In this document: piece after piece, positions 1 to 5,487 of the stretch
How positions within the stretch are numbered: position 1 is the stretch's first letter
Layout of the letters: every line of letters begins with the position of its first letter
From: Rhodoferax sp.
Lineage (GTDB): Bacteria; Pseudomonadota; Gammaproteobacteria; Burkholderiales; Burkholderiaceae_C
NCBI GenBank assembly: GCA_029946045.1
Contig: JAQSDS010000127.1
Location: 1-5,487, forward strand
DNA: 5,487 nt
Reading direction: 5' to 3'
Position numbers and translations under genes: made by a program
Notes under the pieces: generated by a model
Databases searched by the model: none
What the model was told of the DNA's origin: nothing
The model's input: only the letters and a program-made list of their open reading frames with translations

Positions 1-873
1 TTGCACATTGGGCAACCAGTCAGCCACGGCCACCACCTTGCCCACCCCGGCATCACCGATGGCAGCCGGTGCGCCCAGAGCGTTGCCATAAAAAGTGTAA
101 AACTTGCCGTCAAAACCAACATCCTTGGCGGCCTTGACCAACAGCGTCAGGTCGTTACCAAAGTTACCGGTGATGACGGCCTGCGCGCCGCTGGCCTTGA
201 TCTTGACCGCGTAAGGCAAAAAGTCCTTGACCCGTCCCATCGGGTGCAACTCGTCCGCAACAACCCGCACATCCGGGCGCAACACAGCCAGCTGGCGCTT
301 GGCTTCACGCGCCACTGCCTGGCCAAAGCTGTAGTCCTGACCAATGATGTAGACACTTTTAAGTCCTTGATCGCTCTTCAGGACATCCATCAGTGCCGTC
401 ATGCGCATGTCGGCATGGGCATCAAACCTGAAATGCCAGAAGCTGCACTTTTCATTGGTCAAAATGGGATCAACCGCCGAATAATTCAAAAACAGCACGC
501 GCTTGGCGGGTTCCCGCGCGTTGTGCTTGTTGATAGCGTCAATCAGCGCAGCAGCCACCGCCGACGAATTACCCTGCATGATGACCCTGGCACCATCATC
601 GATGGCCGACTTCAGCGCCGACAAGGCCTCTTCAGCCTGACCCTTGCTGTCATAACGTACCAGCGCCAAGTGCACGCCGCCACGCGCATTCACGCGCTCC
701 ACAGCCCAGACCAGGTTACGAAACACCGCTTCACCGGTATTGCCAAATGGACCACTCAGTCCCTCAATCATGGCAATCTTGACCGGCGCAGGCGCAGTTT
801 GCGCCAGCGCAAGCAAGGGCAGGAAGGCCAACAAAGCGAACCCCAACACAGCTCGTTGCGCTATTTTCAACAT
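1..873 (-). CDS. Branched-chain amino acid-type ABC transporter periplasmic substrate-binding protein (3' end outside window)
   Basis: Translating the minus strand from the ATG at 873-871 gives 291 uninterrupted codons that run off the left edge. Residues 1-24 (MLKIAQRAVLGFALLAFLPL then LALA) look like a Sec signal peptide, with a likely cleavage site after ALA at 24/25 and no lipobox cysteine. The mature part starts with the typical beta-strand and ligand loop of the LivK / Peripla_BP_6 family (VKIAMIEGLSGPFGNTGEA, residues 31-49). It continues with an alternating alpha/beta pattern: VNARGG (61-66), VIMQGNSSA (97-105) and a hinge-region segment around FWHFRFDAHAD (145-155). By family knowledge such proteins capture amino acids, amides, urea or aromatic acids in the periplasm and deliver them to a LivHMGF-type permease. 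The ligand cannot be read from this sequence. Family members are usually about 370-400 residues, so roughly a quarter is missing. No permease or ATPase gene is visible. The gene lies 91 nt downstream of tsaD on the same strand. Confidence 0.9.
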   Translation of the reverse strand, partial: MLKIAQRAVLGFALLAFLPLLALAQTAPAPVKIAMIEGLSGPFGNTGEAVFRNLVWAVERVNARGGVHLALVRYDSKGQAEEALSALKSAIDDGARVIMQGNSSAVAAALIDAINKHNAREPAKRVLFLNYSAVDPILTNEKCSFWHFRFDAHADMRMTALMDVLKSDQGLKSVYIIGQDYSFGQAVAREAKRQLAVLRPDVRVVADELHPMGRVKDFLPYAVKIKASGAQAVITGNFGNDLTLLVKAAKDVGFDGKFYTFYGNALGAPAAIGDAGVGKVVAVADWLPNVQ

Positions 874-883
874 CTCAAAAAAA

Positions 884-888
884 TCCTT
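884..888 (-). promoter_or_regulatory. Ribosome binding site of the substrate-binding protein gene
   Basis: On the minus strand AAGGA lies 10 nt before the ATG at 873, separated from it by a T-rich spacer. The spacing is at the long end of normal. It supports this ATG, which also places the signal peptide exactly at the N-terminus. Confidence 0.55.
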
Positions 889-964
889 GGTAACGGCCCT
901 GTCACTCGCCACAGTGGAGGCAGGCAGCTGGTTCTTTCAGAACGGTGCGCAGTGTAATGCGCTG

Positions 965-2035
965 TCAGGCCATGATGTCGTCCAGTGGCCAGCGTGGCTT
1001 GACGTCAAACGCGTAGACCTCACTGGCGCTTTGAACCCCTGATTGCAGCCGCATGCCGGCAGCCATGGCGATCATGGCGCCGTTGTCGGTACACAAATGC
1101 AACTCCGGATAATGCACCCGCACGCCGCGATTGGCGCACGCCCGGTTGAGTTGTTCCCGCAAGCTGCGGTTGGCGCCCACGCCACCCGCCACCACCAGCC
1201 GCTGCAAACCCGTCGCCTTGAGTGCCGCCAACGATTTTTTCACCAGCACTTCCACAATCGCGGCCTGGGTTGAAGCGGCCAAATCAGCCAACACGGCGTG
1301 GGGCAGCGCCTCCACGGCACACGTCTGCAGCGCGGCGAGTTTTTTGGCCTGCACCATCACCGCCGTTTTCAGCCCGGCAAAAGAGAAATCAAGGTTGTCA
1401 CTGTGCAACAGCGGACGCGGCAACTTGAATGCCACCGGGTCGCCGACCTCGGCCAATTTGGACAGTGCCGGGCCTCCGGGGTAACCCAGGCCCAGCAACT
1501 TGGCCGACTTGTCAAACGCCTCACCGGCGGCGTCATCAATGGTTTCACCCAGAATCTGGTAACGCCCCACCCCGTCCACCCGCATCAACTGTGTGTGCCC
1601 GCCCGACACCAACAAGGCCACAAAAGGAAACTCGGGCGGATCTGCACTCAAAAACGGCGACAACAAATGCCCTTCCAGGTGATGCACGCCTAGCACTGGC
1701 TTGCCCAATGACGCCCCCAGCGCACAGGCCACGCCAGCGCCCACCAGCAAGGCACCCGCCAGGCCCGGGCCACGGGTAAATGCCACCACGTCGACTTCCT
1801 GTAATGTTTTGCCTGCCGCTTGCAACACCTCCTGGGTCAAGGGCAGGACACGGCGAATGTGATCGCGGCTGGCCAGCTCGGGCACCACGCCACCGTAAGC
1901 CTGATGCATCTCAATCTGGCTGTACAGCGCATGGGCCAGCAAGTCTGGCAGGCGCTGGCCACTGACTCGCACCAGCGCCACGCCAGTTTCATCACAGGAA
2001 GATTCGATTCCCAACACACAGTAGTCTTTTGCCAT
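965..2035 (-). CDS. tsaD: tRNA N6-adenosine threonylcarbamoyltransferase TsaD (Gcp/YgjD/Kae1 family)
   Basis: TsaD, with TsaB and TsaE, transfers the threonylcarbamoyl group made by TsaC onto A37 of ANN-decoding tRNAs, giving the t6A modification in the cytoplasm. The protein has 356 residues from the ATG at 2035, close to the usual family length. Visible landmarks (numbered from that ATG) are the N-terminal ATPase-fold motif [12 protein letters not shown] (about 7-18), the metal-binding HLEGH motif with H119 and H123, SGGHT (144-148), the nucleotide-binding stretch [17 protein letters not shown] (about 163-179), [12 protein letters not shown] (about 282-293) and the second metal site CTDNGAMIA with D317. 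An in-frame TTG at 2044 would add three residues. I prefer the ATG because [18 protein letters not shown] matches the normal family start. Neither start has a clear Shine-Dalgarno sequence. The gene begins 19 nt after the stop codon of the acrR-like gene on the same strand, so co-transcription or translational coupling is plausible. It is a housekeeping gene, so a separate promoter inside acrR cannot be excluded. Confidence 0.97.
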   Translation of the reverse strand: MAKDYCVLGIESSCDETGVALVRVSGQRLPDLLAHALYSQIEMHQAYGGVVPELASRDHIRRVLPLTQEVLQAAGKTLQEVDVVAFTRGPGLAGALLVGAGVACALGASLGKPVLGVHHLEGHLLSPFLSADPPEFPFVALLVSGGHTQLMRVDGVGRYQILGETIDDAAGEAFDKSAKLLGLGYPGGPALSKLAEVGDPVAFKLPRPLLHSDNLDFSFAGLKTAVMVQAKKLAALQTCAVEALPHAVLADLAASTQAAIVEVLVKKSLAALKATGLQRLVVAGGVGANRSLREQLNRACANRGVRVHYPELHLCTDNGAMIAMAAGMRLQSGVQSASEVYAFDVKPRWPLDDIMA

Positions 2036-2054
2036 AGCGGGCAAGTTTAGGTGA

Positions 2055-2675
2055 TCAAAACTTCAAGCCCAACCCAGCCAGATAGGTGCGAATGGCCGTT
2101 TGTGACACCGCCACCAACTTGAAGGCTGAGGGCGCCAACACCCAGGTATGAATCAGCCCAACCATCAGCGCATGCAGCCCCTGTGCTGCTGTGTCTGACG
2201 GCACAGCAAGCGTCACTGCGCGCCGGACGGCAGCGTCTTCCAGGCTGCGTTGCATCTGGCGGGTGGTGTCGGCATAACACGCCACATACCGTTCCTTGAC
2301 GGCCAGCAACTCATCCACGTACTCCACCTTCAAGGTGGCTACTTCAAAGATGGCACGGGTACGCGCGTCGGATTCAATGCCGCGCATCGTCTGCAAGACA
2401 GCACGCTCCAGTTCGACCAGCGGGTCTTGCGTCGTATCGTGGCCCAACTGCTGCATGGTTTGCTCCATCGGCAAAATGGCGCTGTCCATCATGGCGTTGA
2501 ATAACTCCGCCTTGTTTTTAAAGTGCCAGTAAATCGCCCCGCGTGTCACCCCGGCAGCCTGCGCAATGTCTTGCAACGAGGTGCGCGACACCCCTTTTTC
2601 GGCAAACACGCGCTGTGCGGCCTCCAGCAACTGGTGGCGGGTTTCTTCGGCATCTTCTTTGGTACGACGGGCCAT
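2055..2675 (-). CDS. acrR: TetR-family transcriptional repressor of the AcrR/TtgR (MAATS) type
   Basis: The 206-residue protein opens with [20 protein letters not shown], very like E. coli AcrR ([20 protein letters not shown], from memory). The helix-turn-helix lies at about residues 32-52 ([20 protein letters not shown]), the hallmark of this subfamily. The C-terminal ligand and dimerisation domain, about residues 84-200, carries [15 protein letters not shown] (173-187), which corresponds to GLMENWLFAPQSFDL in AcrR. Members of this family bind palindromic DNA as dimers and release it when hydrophobic drugs bind the C-terminal pocket. The gene is divergent from acrAB across a 134-nt control region containing an AcrR-like palindrome, so it probably represses both the pump and itself. 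The ATG at 2675 is preceded at short spacing by AAAGAG. tsaD follows 19 nt after the TGA at 2057-2055. The symbol is by homology and context; close relatives are also named bpeR, ttgR or mexR-like in other species. Confidence 0.93.
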   Translation of the reverse strand: MARRTKEDAEETRHQLLEAAQRVFAEKGVSRTSLQDIAQAAGVTRGAIYWHFKNKAELFNAMMDSAILPMEQTMQQLGHDTTQDPLVELERAVLQTMRGIESDARTRAIFEVATLKVEYVDELLAVKERYVACYADTTRQMQRSLEDAAVRRAVTLAVPSDTAAQGLHALMVGLIHTWVLAPSAFKLVAVSQTAIRTYLAGLGLKF

Positions 2676-2703
2676 GGGGCTCTTTGTTTGCGTGAGGGGG
2701 GTA

Positions 2704-2733
2704 CTGATTTACATTCACTATTGTATGTATAAT
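2704..2733 (+). promoter_or_regulatory. Candidate sigma70 promoter for acrAB
   Basis: A perfect -10 box TATAAT lies at 2728-2733. The best -35 match at workable spacing is CTGATT (2704-2709, 18-bp spacer), which is weak. A better-looking TTTACA at 2708-2713 is only 14 bp away, too close. The -10 overlaps the edge of the palindrome and the spacer contains most of it, so repressor binding should block polymerase. The implied leader is about 70 nt long. Confidence 0.6.
2710..2729. promoter_or_regulatory. Putative AcrR operator (20-bp imperfect palindrome)
   Basis: Read on the minus strand the site is TACATACAATAGTGAATGTA. Eight of its ten base pairs are symmetric, with half-sites TACATACA and TGAATGTA. 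The first 20 bases of the E. coli AcrR operator, recalled from the literature, are TACATACATTTGTGAATGTA, so 18 of 20 positions agree. The site lies between acrR and acrA and overlaps the candidate -10 elements of both genes, as expected for an operator that closes both promoters. Function is inferred, not demonstrated. Confidence 0.8.
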
Positions 2734-2747
2734 TCAGAAAAAATCAA
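2720..2747 (-). promoter_or_regulatory. Candidate sigma70 promoter for acrR (and possibly tsaD)
   Basis: On the minus strand TTGATT (2747-2742) and TACAAT (2725-2720) are separated by 16 bp, matching the -35 and -10 consensus at 4/6 and 5/6. The -10 lies wholly within the palindrome at 2710-2729, consistent with autorepression. This promoter overlaps the rightward acrAB promoter, so the two may also compete for polymerase. Confidence 0.55.
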
Positions 2748-2771
2748 ATCCCATTTTTGTGCCTTATTGAT

Positions 2772-2794
2772 GCCCTCGCCCGGGCTTTCTTTTT
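2772..2794 (+). terminator. Possible weak intrinsic terminator/attenuator in the acrA leader
   Basis: GCCC (2772-2775) can pair with GGGC (2782-2785) around a six-base loop, and TTTCTTTTT (2786-2794) follows at once. This is the layout of a rho-independent terminator, but the stem is only four pairs long. It would sit in the transcribed leader of acrAB, just before the ribosome binding site, where it could act as an attenuator. It may equally be chance. Confidence 0.25.
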
Positions 2795-2798
2795 CCCC

Positions 2799-2803
2799 AG
2801 GAA
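2799..2803 (+). promoter_or_regulatory. Ribosome binding site of acrA
   Basis: AGGAA lies six nucleotides before the ATG at 2810. It fixes this start, even though the resulting signal peptide has an unusually long n-region of about 21 residues. No other in-frame start with a Shine-Dalgarno sequence was seen before the lipobox. Confidence 0.75.
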
Positions 2804-2809
2804 TTCGCC

Positions 2810-4075
2810 ATGCTGCCAACCTCCACCGCGTACACACGCCCTAACCGATACCCGGCACACCAGCGCCTGTGGGCACCCGCTGCGCTGGTTCTAAACCTGC
2901 TGCTGGCGGCCTGCGGCCAGGGCAGTGCCCCTGCGGGCGGCCCCGGCGCGCCGCCACCGGCCGAAGTGGGCGTGGTCTCGGTCAAACTGACCGATGTGGG
3001 ACTGGTCAGCGAACTGCCTGGCCGGCTGGAGGCTTCGCGGGTGGCACAGGTCCGGGCCCGGGCTGCTGGCATCGTGCAAAAACGCTTGTTTGTCGAGGGC
3101 AGCCAGGTGCGCGCCGGTCAGGCACTGTTTCAAATTGACGCCGGCTCCTACCAGGCCGCTTTGACCAGCGCCCTGGCTTCAGTGGCCAAGGCCGAGGCCA
3201 ACCAGATGCAAGCCAGTGCGCAGGCCGAACGCTTCAAGCCTCTGATGGAGGCCAAAGCTATTAGCCAGCAGGAATTTGTCAATGCTCAGGCAGCGCAAAA
3301 ACTGGCTGAGGCTGACGTGGCCGTGGCCCGTGCCACGGTGCAAACCGCACGCATCAACCTGGGCTATGCCAGCATCACCGCGCCGATCAACGGACGCATC
3401 GGGCGCGCACTGGTTACCGAAGGTGCTCTGGTGGGTCAGGGCGAAGCCACTCCCATGGCGCTGATTCAACAAATCGACCCGATGTATGTCAACTTTACCC
3501 AGTCGGCTTCGGACGTGATGAAATTGCGCCGCCAGCTGGAATCTGGCCAGCTCAAACGCGCCGGTAGCCAGGCTGCCAGCGTGCGGCTCGTGCTGGAAGA
3601 TGGCTCCGAATACGCCAGGCCCGGAAAATTGCTGTTTTCTGACCTGACGGTGGACAGCACCAGCGGCCAGATCACGCTGCGCGCCGAGGTACCCAACCCT
3701 GCCGGCTCCCTGTTGCCCGGCCTGTTTGTGCGTGTCCGCCTAGAACAGGCACAAGCCGGTAGCGCCATCACCCTGCCCCAGCAGGCCGTGACGCGCTCGC
3801 CCCAGGGTGATTCGGTCATGGTGGTGGGCAACGATGGCAAGGTGGCGCCGCGCCCGGTCAAGGTGGGTGGCCAACAAGGCGGCCAGTGGGTGATTCTGGA
3901 CGGTCTGCAAAGCGGCGACCAGGTCATGGTCGACGGCTTCCAGAAGCTGCGTGGTGATGCACCGGTCAAAGCCATTCCTTGGCAAGCGCCAGGCAGCGCG
4001 CCGCGTGCTGCCCCTGCGGCCTCTGCGCCAAAAGCACCTGCATCGACCAGCGCAGCCGCCAGCGTGGCGCGCTAA
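2810..4075 (+). CDS. acrA: RND efflux pump periplasmic adaptor (membrane-fusion) lipoprotein, AcrA/MexA type
   Basis: This 421-residue protein is the periplasmic adaptor that links the inner-membrane RND pump to an outer-membrane channel. Its lipoprotein signal has a basic n-region (R10, R13, R19), a hydrophobic core at 22-34 and the lipobox LAAC with C35, so it should be lipid-anchored in the inner membrane. A low-complexity Gly/Pro/Ala linker (about 36-51) follows. The first lipoyl half-motif lies at about 78-110 (VAQVRARAAGIVQKRLFVEG and QVRAGQALFQID). A coiled-coil hairpin spans about 112-182, including KAISQQEFVNAQAAQKLAEA. The second lipoyl half is the family signature YASITAPINGRIGRALVTEG (186-205). 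Beta-barrel and membrane-proximal domains run from about 220 to 388, with LLPGLFVRVRLEQ at 301-313. The Ala/Pro-rich tail (about 391-421) is probably disordered. The length is normal for the family. The gene is followed after 9 nt by acrB and is divergent from acrR. Confidence 0.96.
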   Translation: MLPTSTAYTRPNRYPAHQRLWAPAALVLNLLLAACGQGSAPAGGPGAPPPAEVGVVSVKLTDVGLVSELPGRLEASRVAQVRARAAGIVQKRLFVEGSQVRAGQALFQIDAGSYQAALTSALASVAKAEANQMQASAQAERFKPLMEAKAISQQEFVNAQAAQKLAEADVAVARATVQTARINLGYASITAPINGRIGRALVTEGALVGQGEATPMALIQQIDPMYVNFTQSASDVMKLRRQLESGQLKRAGSQAASVRLVLEDGSEYARPGKLLFSDLTVDSTSGQITLRAEVPNPAGSLLPGLFVRVRLEQAQAGSAITLPQQAVTRSPQGDSVMVVGNDGKVAPRPVKVGGQQGGQWVILDGLQSGDQVMVDGFQKLRGDAPVKAIPWQAPGSAPRAAPAASAPKAPASTSAAASVAR

Positions 4076-4078
4076 GGA
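4074..4078 (+). promoter_or_regulatory. Ribosome binding site of acrB, overlapping the acrA stop
   Basis: AAGGA begins within the TAA stop codon of acrA (4073-4075) and ends six nucleotides before the acrB ATG at 4085. The overlap suggests that translation of the two genes is coupled, which would help keep adaptor and pump in proportion. Confidence 0.7.
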
Positions 4079-4084
4079 CCCCCC

Positions 4085-5487
4085 ATGGCCAAGTTTTTCA
4101 TTGACCGGCCCATCTTTGCATGGGTCATTGCACTGTTCATCATCGTGATGGGCTCGGTGTCCATCACCCAGTTGCCCATTGCCCAATACCCGCCGGTAGC
4201 ACCGCCCTCCATCCTGATCTCGGCCAGCTACCCAGGCGCGTCTGCACAAACGCTGGAAGACAGCGTGCTGTCCATCATTGAGCAGGAAATGAACGGCTCG
4301 CCCGGCCTGATCTACATGGAATCGGTGGCGCAAGCCAACGGCACCGGCAGCATCACCCTGAGTTTTCAGCCCGGCACCAATGCTGATCTGGCGCAAGTGG
4401 ACGTGCAAAACCGCCTGAGCCGCGCCAGCCCGCGCCTGCCCTCTGCTGTCACGCAGCAAGGCGTGCGGGTCGACAAGGCGCGCAGCAATTTTTTGCTGTT
4501 TGCCATTCTCTCAAGCGACGATCCCAAGCTTGACCCGGTGGCGCTGGGCGACTATGCCTCGCGTAGCATTCTGCCGGAATTGCAGCGCATCAACGGCGTC
4601 GGTCAAGCCCAGTTGTTTGGCACCGAACGCGCCATGCGCGTCTGGATTGACCCGGCCAAACTGCAAGGCTACAACCTGTCTGCCAGCGACGTCACCGCCG
4701 CCATCCGCGCCCAGAATGCCCAGGTCTCGGCGGGTGAAATTGGCAGCCTGCCCAATGTGGACGGCCAAGGCATTGCCGCCACCGTGGTGGTCAGCGGTCA
4801 ACTTTCCAGTGTGGCGCAGTTTGGCAACGTGGTGCTGCGCGCCAACACCGACGGCTCCAGCGTGCGACTGAAAGACGTGGCACGCATTGAACTCGGTGCC
4901 CAGGCCTATGCCACCTCGGCCCGGCTCAATGGCAAACCTTCCACTGGCATTGGCGTGCAACTGTCGCCCAGCGGCAACGCACTGGCCACGGCCAAAGCGG
5001 TGCGCACGCGCATGGCAGAGCTTGAAAAGTTTTTCCCTCAAGGAGTGACTTGGGCGATCCCTTACGACAGCTCACGCTTCATTGAAACCTCGCTGCGCCA
5101 GGTGGCTGAGACATTGATTGAAGCCATTTTGCTGGTGTTTCTGGTGATGTTCCTGTTCCTGCAAGACTGGCGCTACACCCTGATTCCCACGCTGGTGGTG
5201 CCCGTAGCCTTGCTGGGCACCTTTGCCACGCTGCTGGCATTGGGTTTTTCCATCAATGTGTTGACCATGTTTGCCATGGTGCTGGTGATCGGCATTGTGG
5301 TGGACGATGCCATTGTGGTGGTGGAAAACGTCGAACGCATCATGAGCGAAGAAGGCTTGTCACCGCTGGACGCCACACGCAAGGCCATGGGGCAAATCTC
5401 GGGCGCCATCATTGGTGTGACCGTGGTGCTGATCTCGGTGTTTGTGCCGCTGGCCAAATGGGCGATGCTGATCGCCGGCAACTACCG
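4085..5487 (+). CDS. acrB: RND multidrug efflux transporter, AcrB/MexB (HAE1) type (3' end outside window)
   Basis: The visible 467 codons (plus two bases) are the N-terminal part of a transporter normally about 1,040-1,050 residues long. It is the trimeric inner-membrane proton/drug antiporter that captures drugs from the periplasm and membrane. The start MAKFFIDRPIFAWVIALFII is the typical cytoplasmic N-terminus plus TM1 (about 10-28). The porter domain fills about 30-335 and keeps F136 and F178, which in E. coli numbering line the hydrophobic binding pocket. TM2 lies at about 340-359 (ending FLFLQDWR), TM3 at about 366-386 and TM4 at about 391-412. TM4 carries VDDAIVVVENVER with D407 and D408, the proton-relay aspartates, at exactly their E. 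coli positions. TM5 begins near 438. The first 457 residues look intact and functional. After VFVPLA (452-457) the last ten residues (KWAMLIAGNY) do not match the usual AFF-G-x-x-G-x-IYRQF pattern; see findings. Specific substrates cannot be told from the sequence. Confidence 0.96.
   Translation, partial: MAKFFIDRPIFAWVIALFIIVMGSVSITQLPIAQYPPVAPPSILISASYPGASAQTLEDSVLSIIEQEMNGSPGLIYMESVAQANGTGSITLSFQPGTNADLAQVDVQNRLSRASPRLPSAVTQQGVRVDKARSNFLLFAILSSDDPKLDPVALGDYASRSILPELQRINGVGQAQLFGTERAMRVWIDPAKLQGYNLSASDVTAAIRAQNAQVSAGEIGSLPNVDGQGIAATVVVSGQLSSVAQFGNVVLRANTDGSSVRLKDVARIELGAQAYATSARLNGKPSTGIGVQLSPSGNALATAKAVRTRMAELEKFFPQGVTWAIPYDSSRFIETSLRQVAETLIEAILLVFLVMFLFLQDWRYTLIPTLVVPVALLGTFATLLALGFSINVLTMFAMVLVIGIVVDDAIVVVENVERIMSEEGLSPLDATRKAMGQISGAIIGVTVVLISVFVPLAKWAMLIAGNY

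Noticed and set aside
1..957. Plus-strand open frame of 318 codons
   Set aside because: It lies antisense to the substrate-binding protein gene, whose minus-strand translation gives a signal peptide and clear family motifs. The plus-strand product is rich in His, Gln and Arg with no recognisable domain, and it begins at the window edge.
931..962. Two small adjacent hairpins after tsaD (GTTCT/AGAAC at 931-943 and GCGCA/TGCGC at 947-962) as a tsaD terminator
   Set aside because: Each stem has only five pairs and neither is followed by a T-run on the minus strand, so an intrinsic terminator is not supported.
2036..2044. TTG at 2044 as the tsaD start
   Set aside because: It would add only three residues before the conserved N-terminus and has no better ribosome binding site than the ATG at 2035.
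2738..2758. A-run/T-run inverted repeat in the acrA leader
   Set aside because: It consists only of A:T pairs around an eight-base loop, which is expected by chance in this AT-rich intergenic stretch.
3740..4459. Minus-strand open frame of 239 codons across the acrA/acrB junction
   Set aside because: It overlaps two well-supported plus-strand genes and its product is His/Arg/Gly-rich with no domain; it is a by-product of codon bias in the real genes.
4511..5041. Minus-strand open frame of 176 codons inside acrB
   Set aside because: It is antisense to the conserved porter domain of AcrB, which reads through intact; the product resembles no known family.

Overview
The window looks like chromosomal DNA from a betaproteobacterium, most likely of the Comamonadaceae (Rhodoferax/Polaromonas/Acidovorax type). 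This placement is inferred from the moderately high GC content, the codon usage and the style of the TsaD, AcrR and AcrA proteins; no search was run. Five protein genes fill almost all of it. I see no RNA genes, insertion sequences, CRISPR arrays or phage genes.

Left part, minus strand. Positions 1-873 hold the N-terminal 291 codons of a periplasmic solute-binding protein of the branched-chain amino acid (LivK-like) ABC transporter type; its 3' end lies outside the window. After a 91-nt gap comes tsaD (965-2035), the tRNA t6A-modification protein. Only 19 nt upstream of tsaD lies an acrR-like TetR-family repressor gene (2055-2675). All three genes read leftward.

Centre, 2676-2809. This is a 134-nt divergent control region. 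It holds a 20-bp imperfect palindrome that closely resembles the E. coli AcrR operator, with candidate promoters for both directions overlapping it. A GC hairpin with a T-rich tail lies in the leader of the rightward operon.

Right part, plus strand. acrA (2810-4075) encodes a lipoprotein membrane-fusion protein. Nine nucleotides later comes acrB (4085 to the right edge), an RND inner-membrane drug/proton antiporter cut off after about 467 codons.

The central logic is a classic acrR-acrAB arrangement: the repressor sits head-to-head with the efflux pump and probably represses both the pump and itself through the shared operator. The unusual touches are that tsaD sits directly behind the repressor and may share its transcript, and that the last visible residues of AcrB depart from the family consensus. 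Otherwise this is an ordinary housekeeping/efflux region, and I did not find a new system in it.
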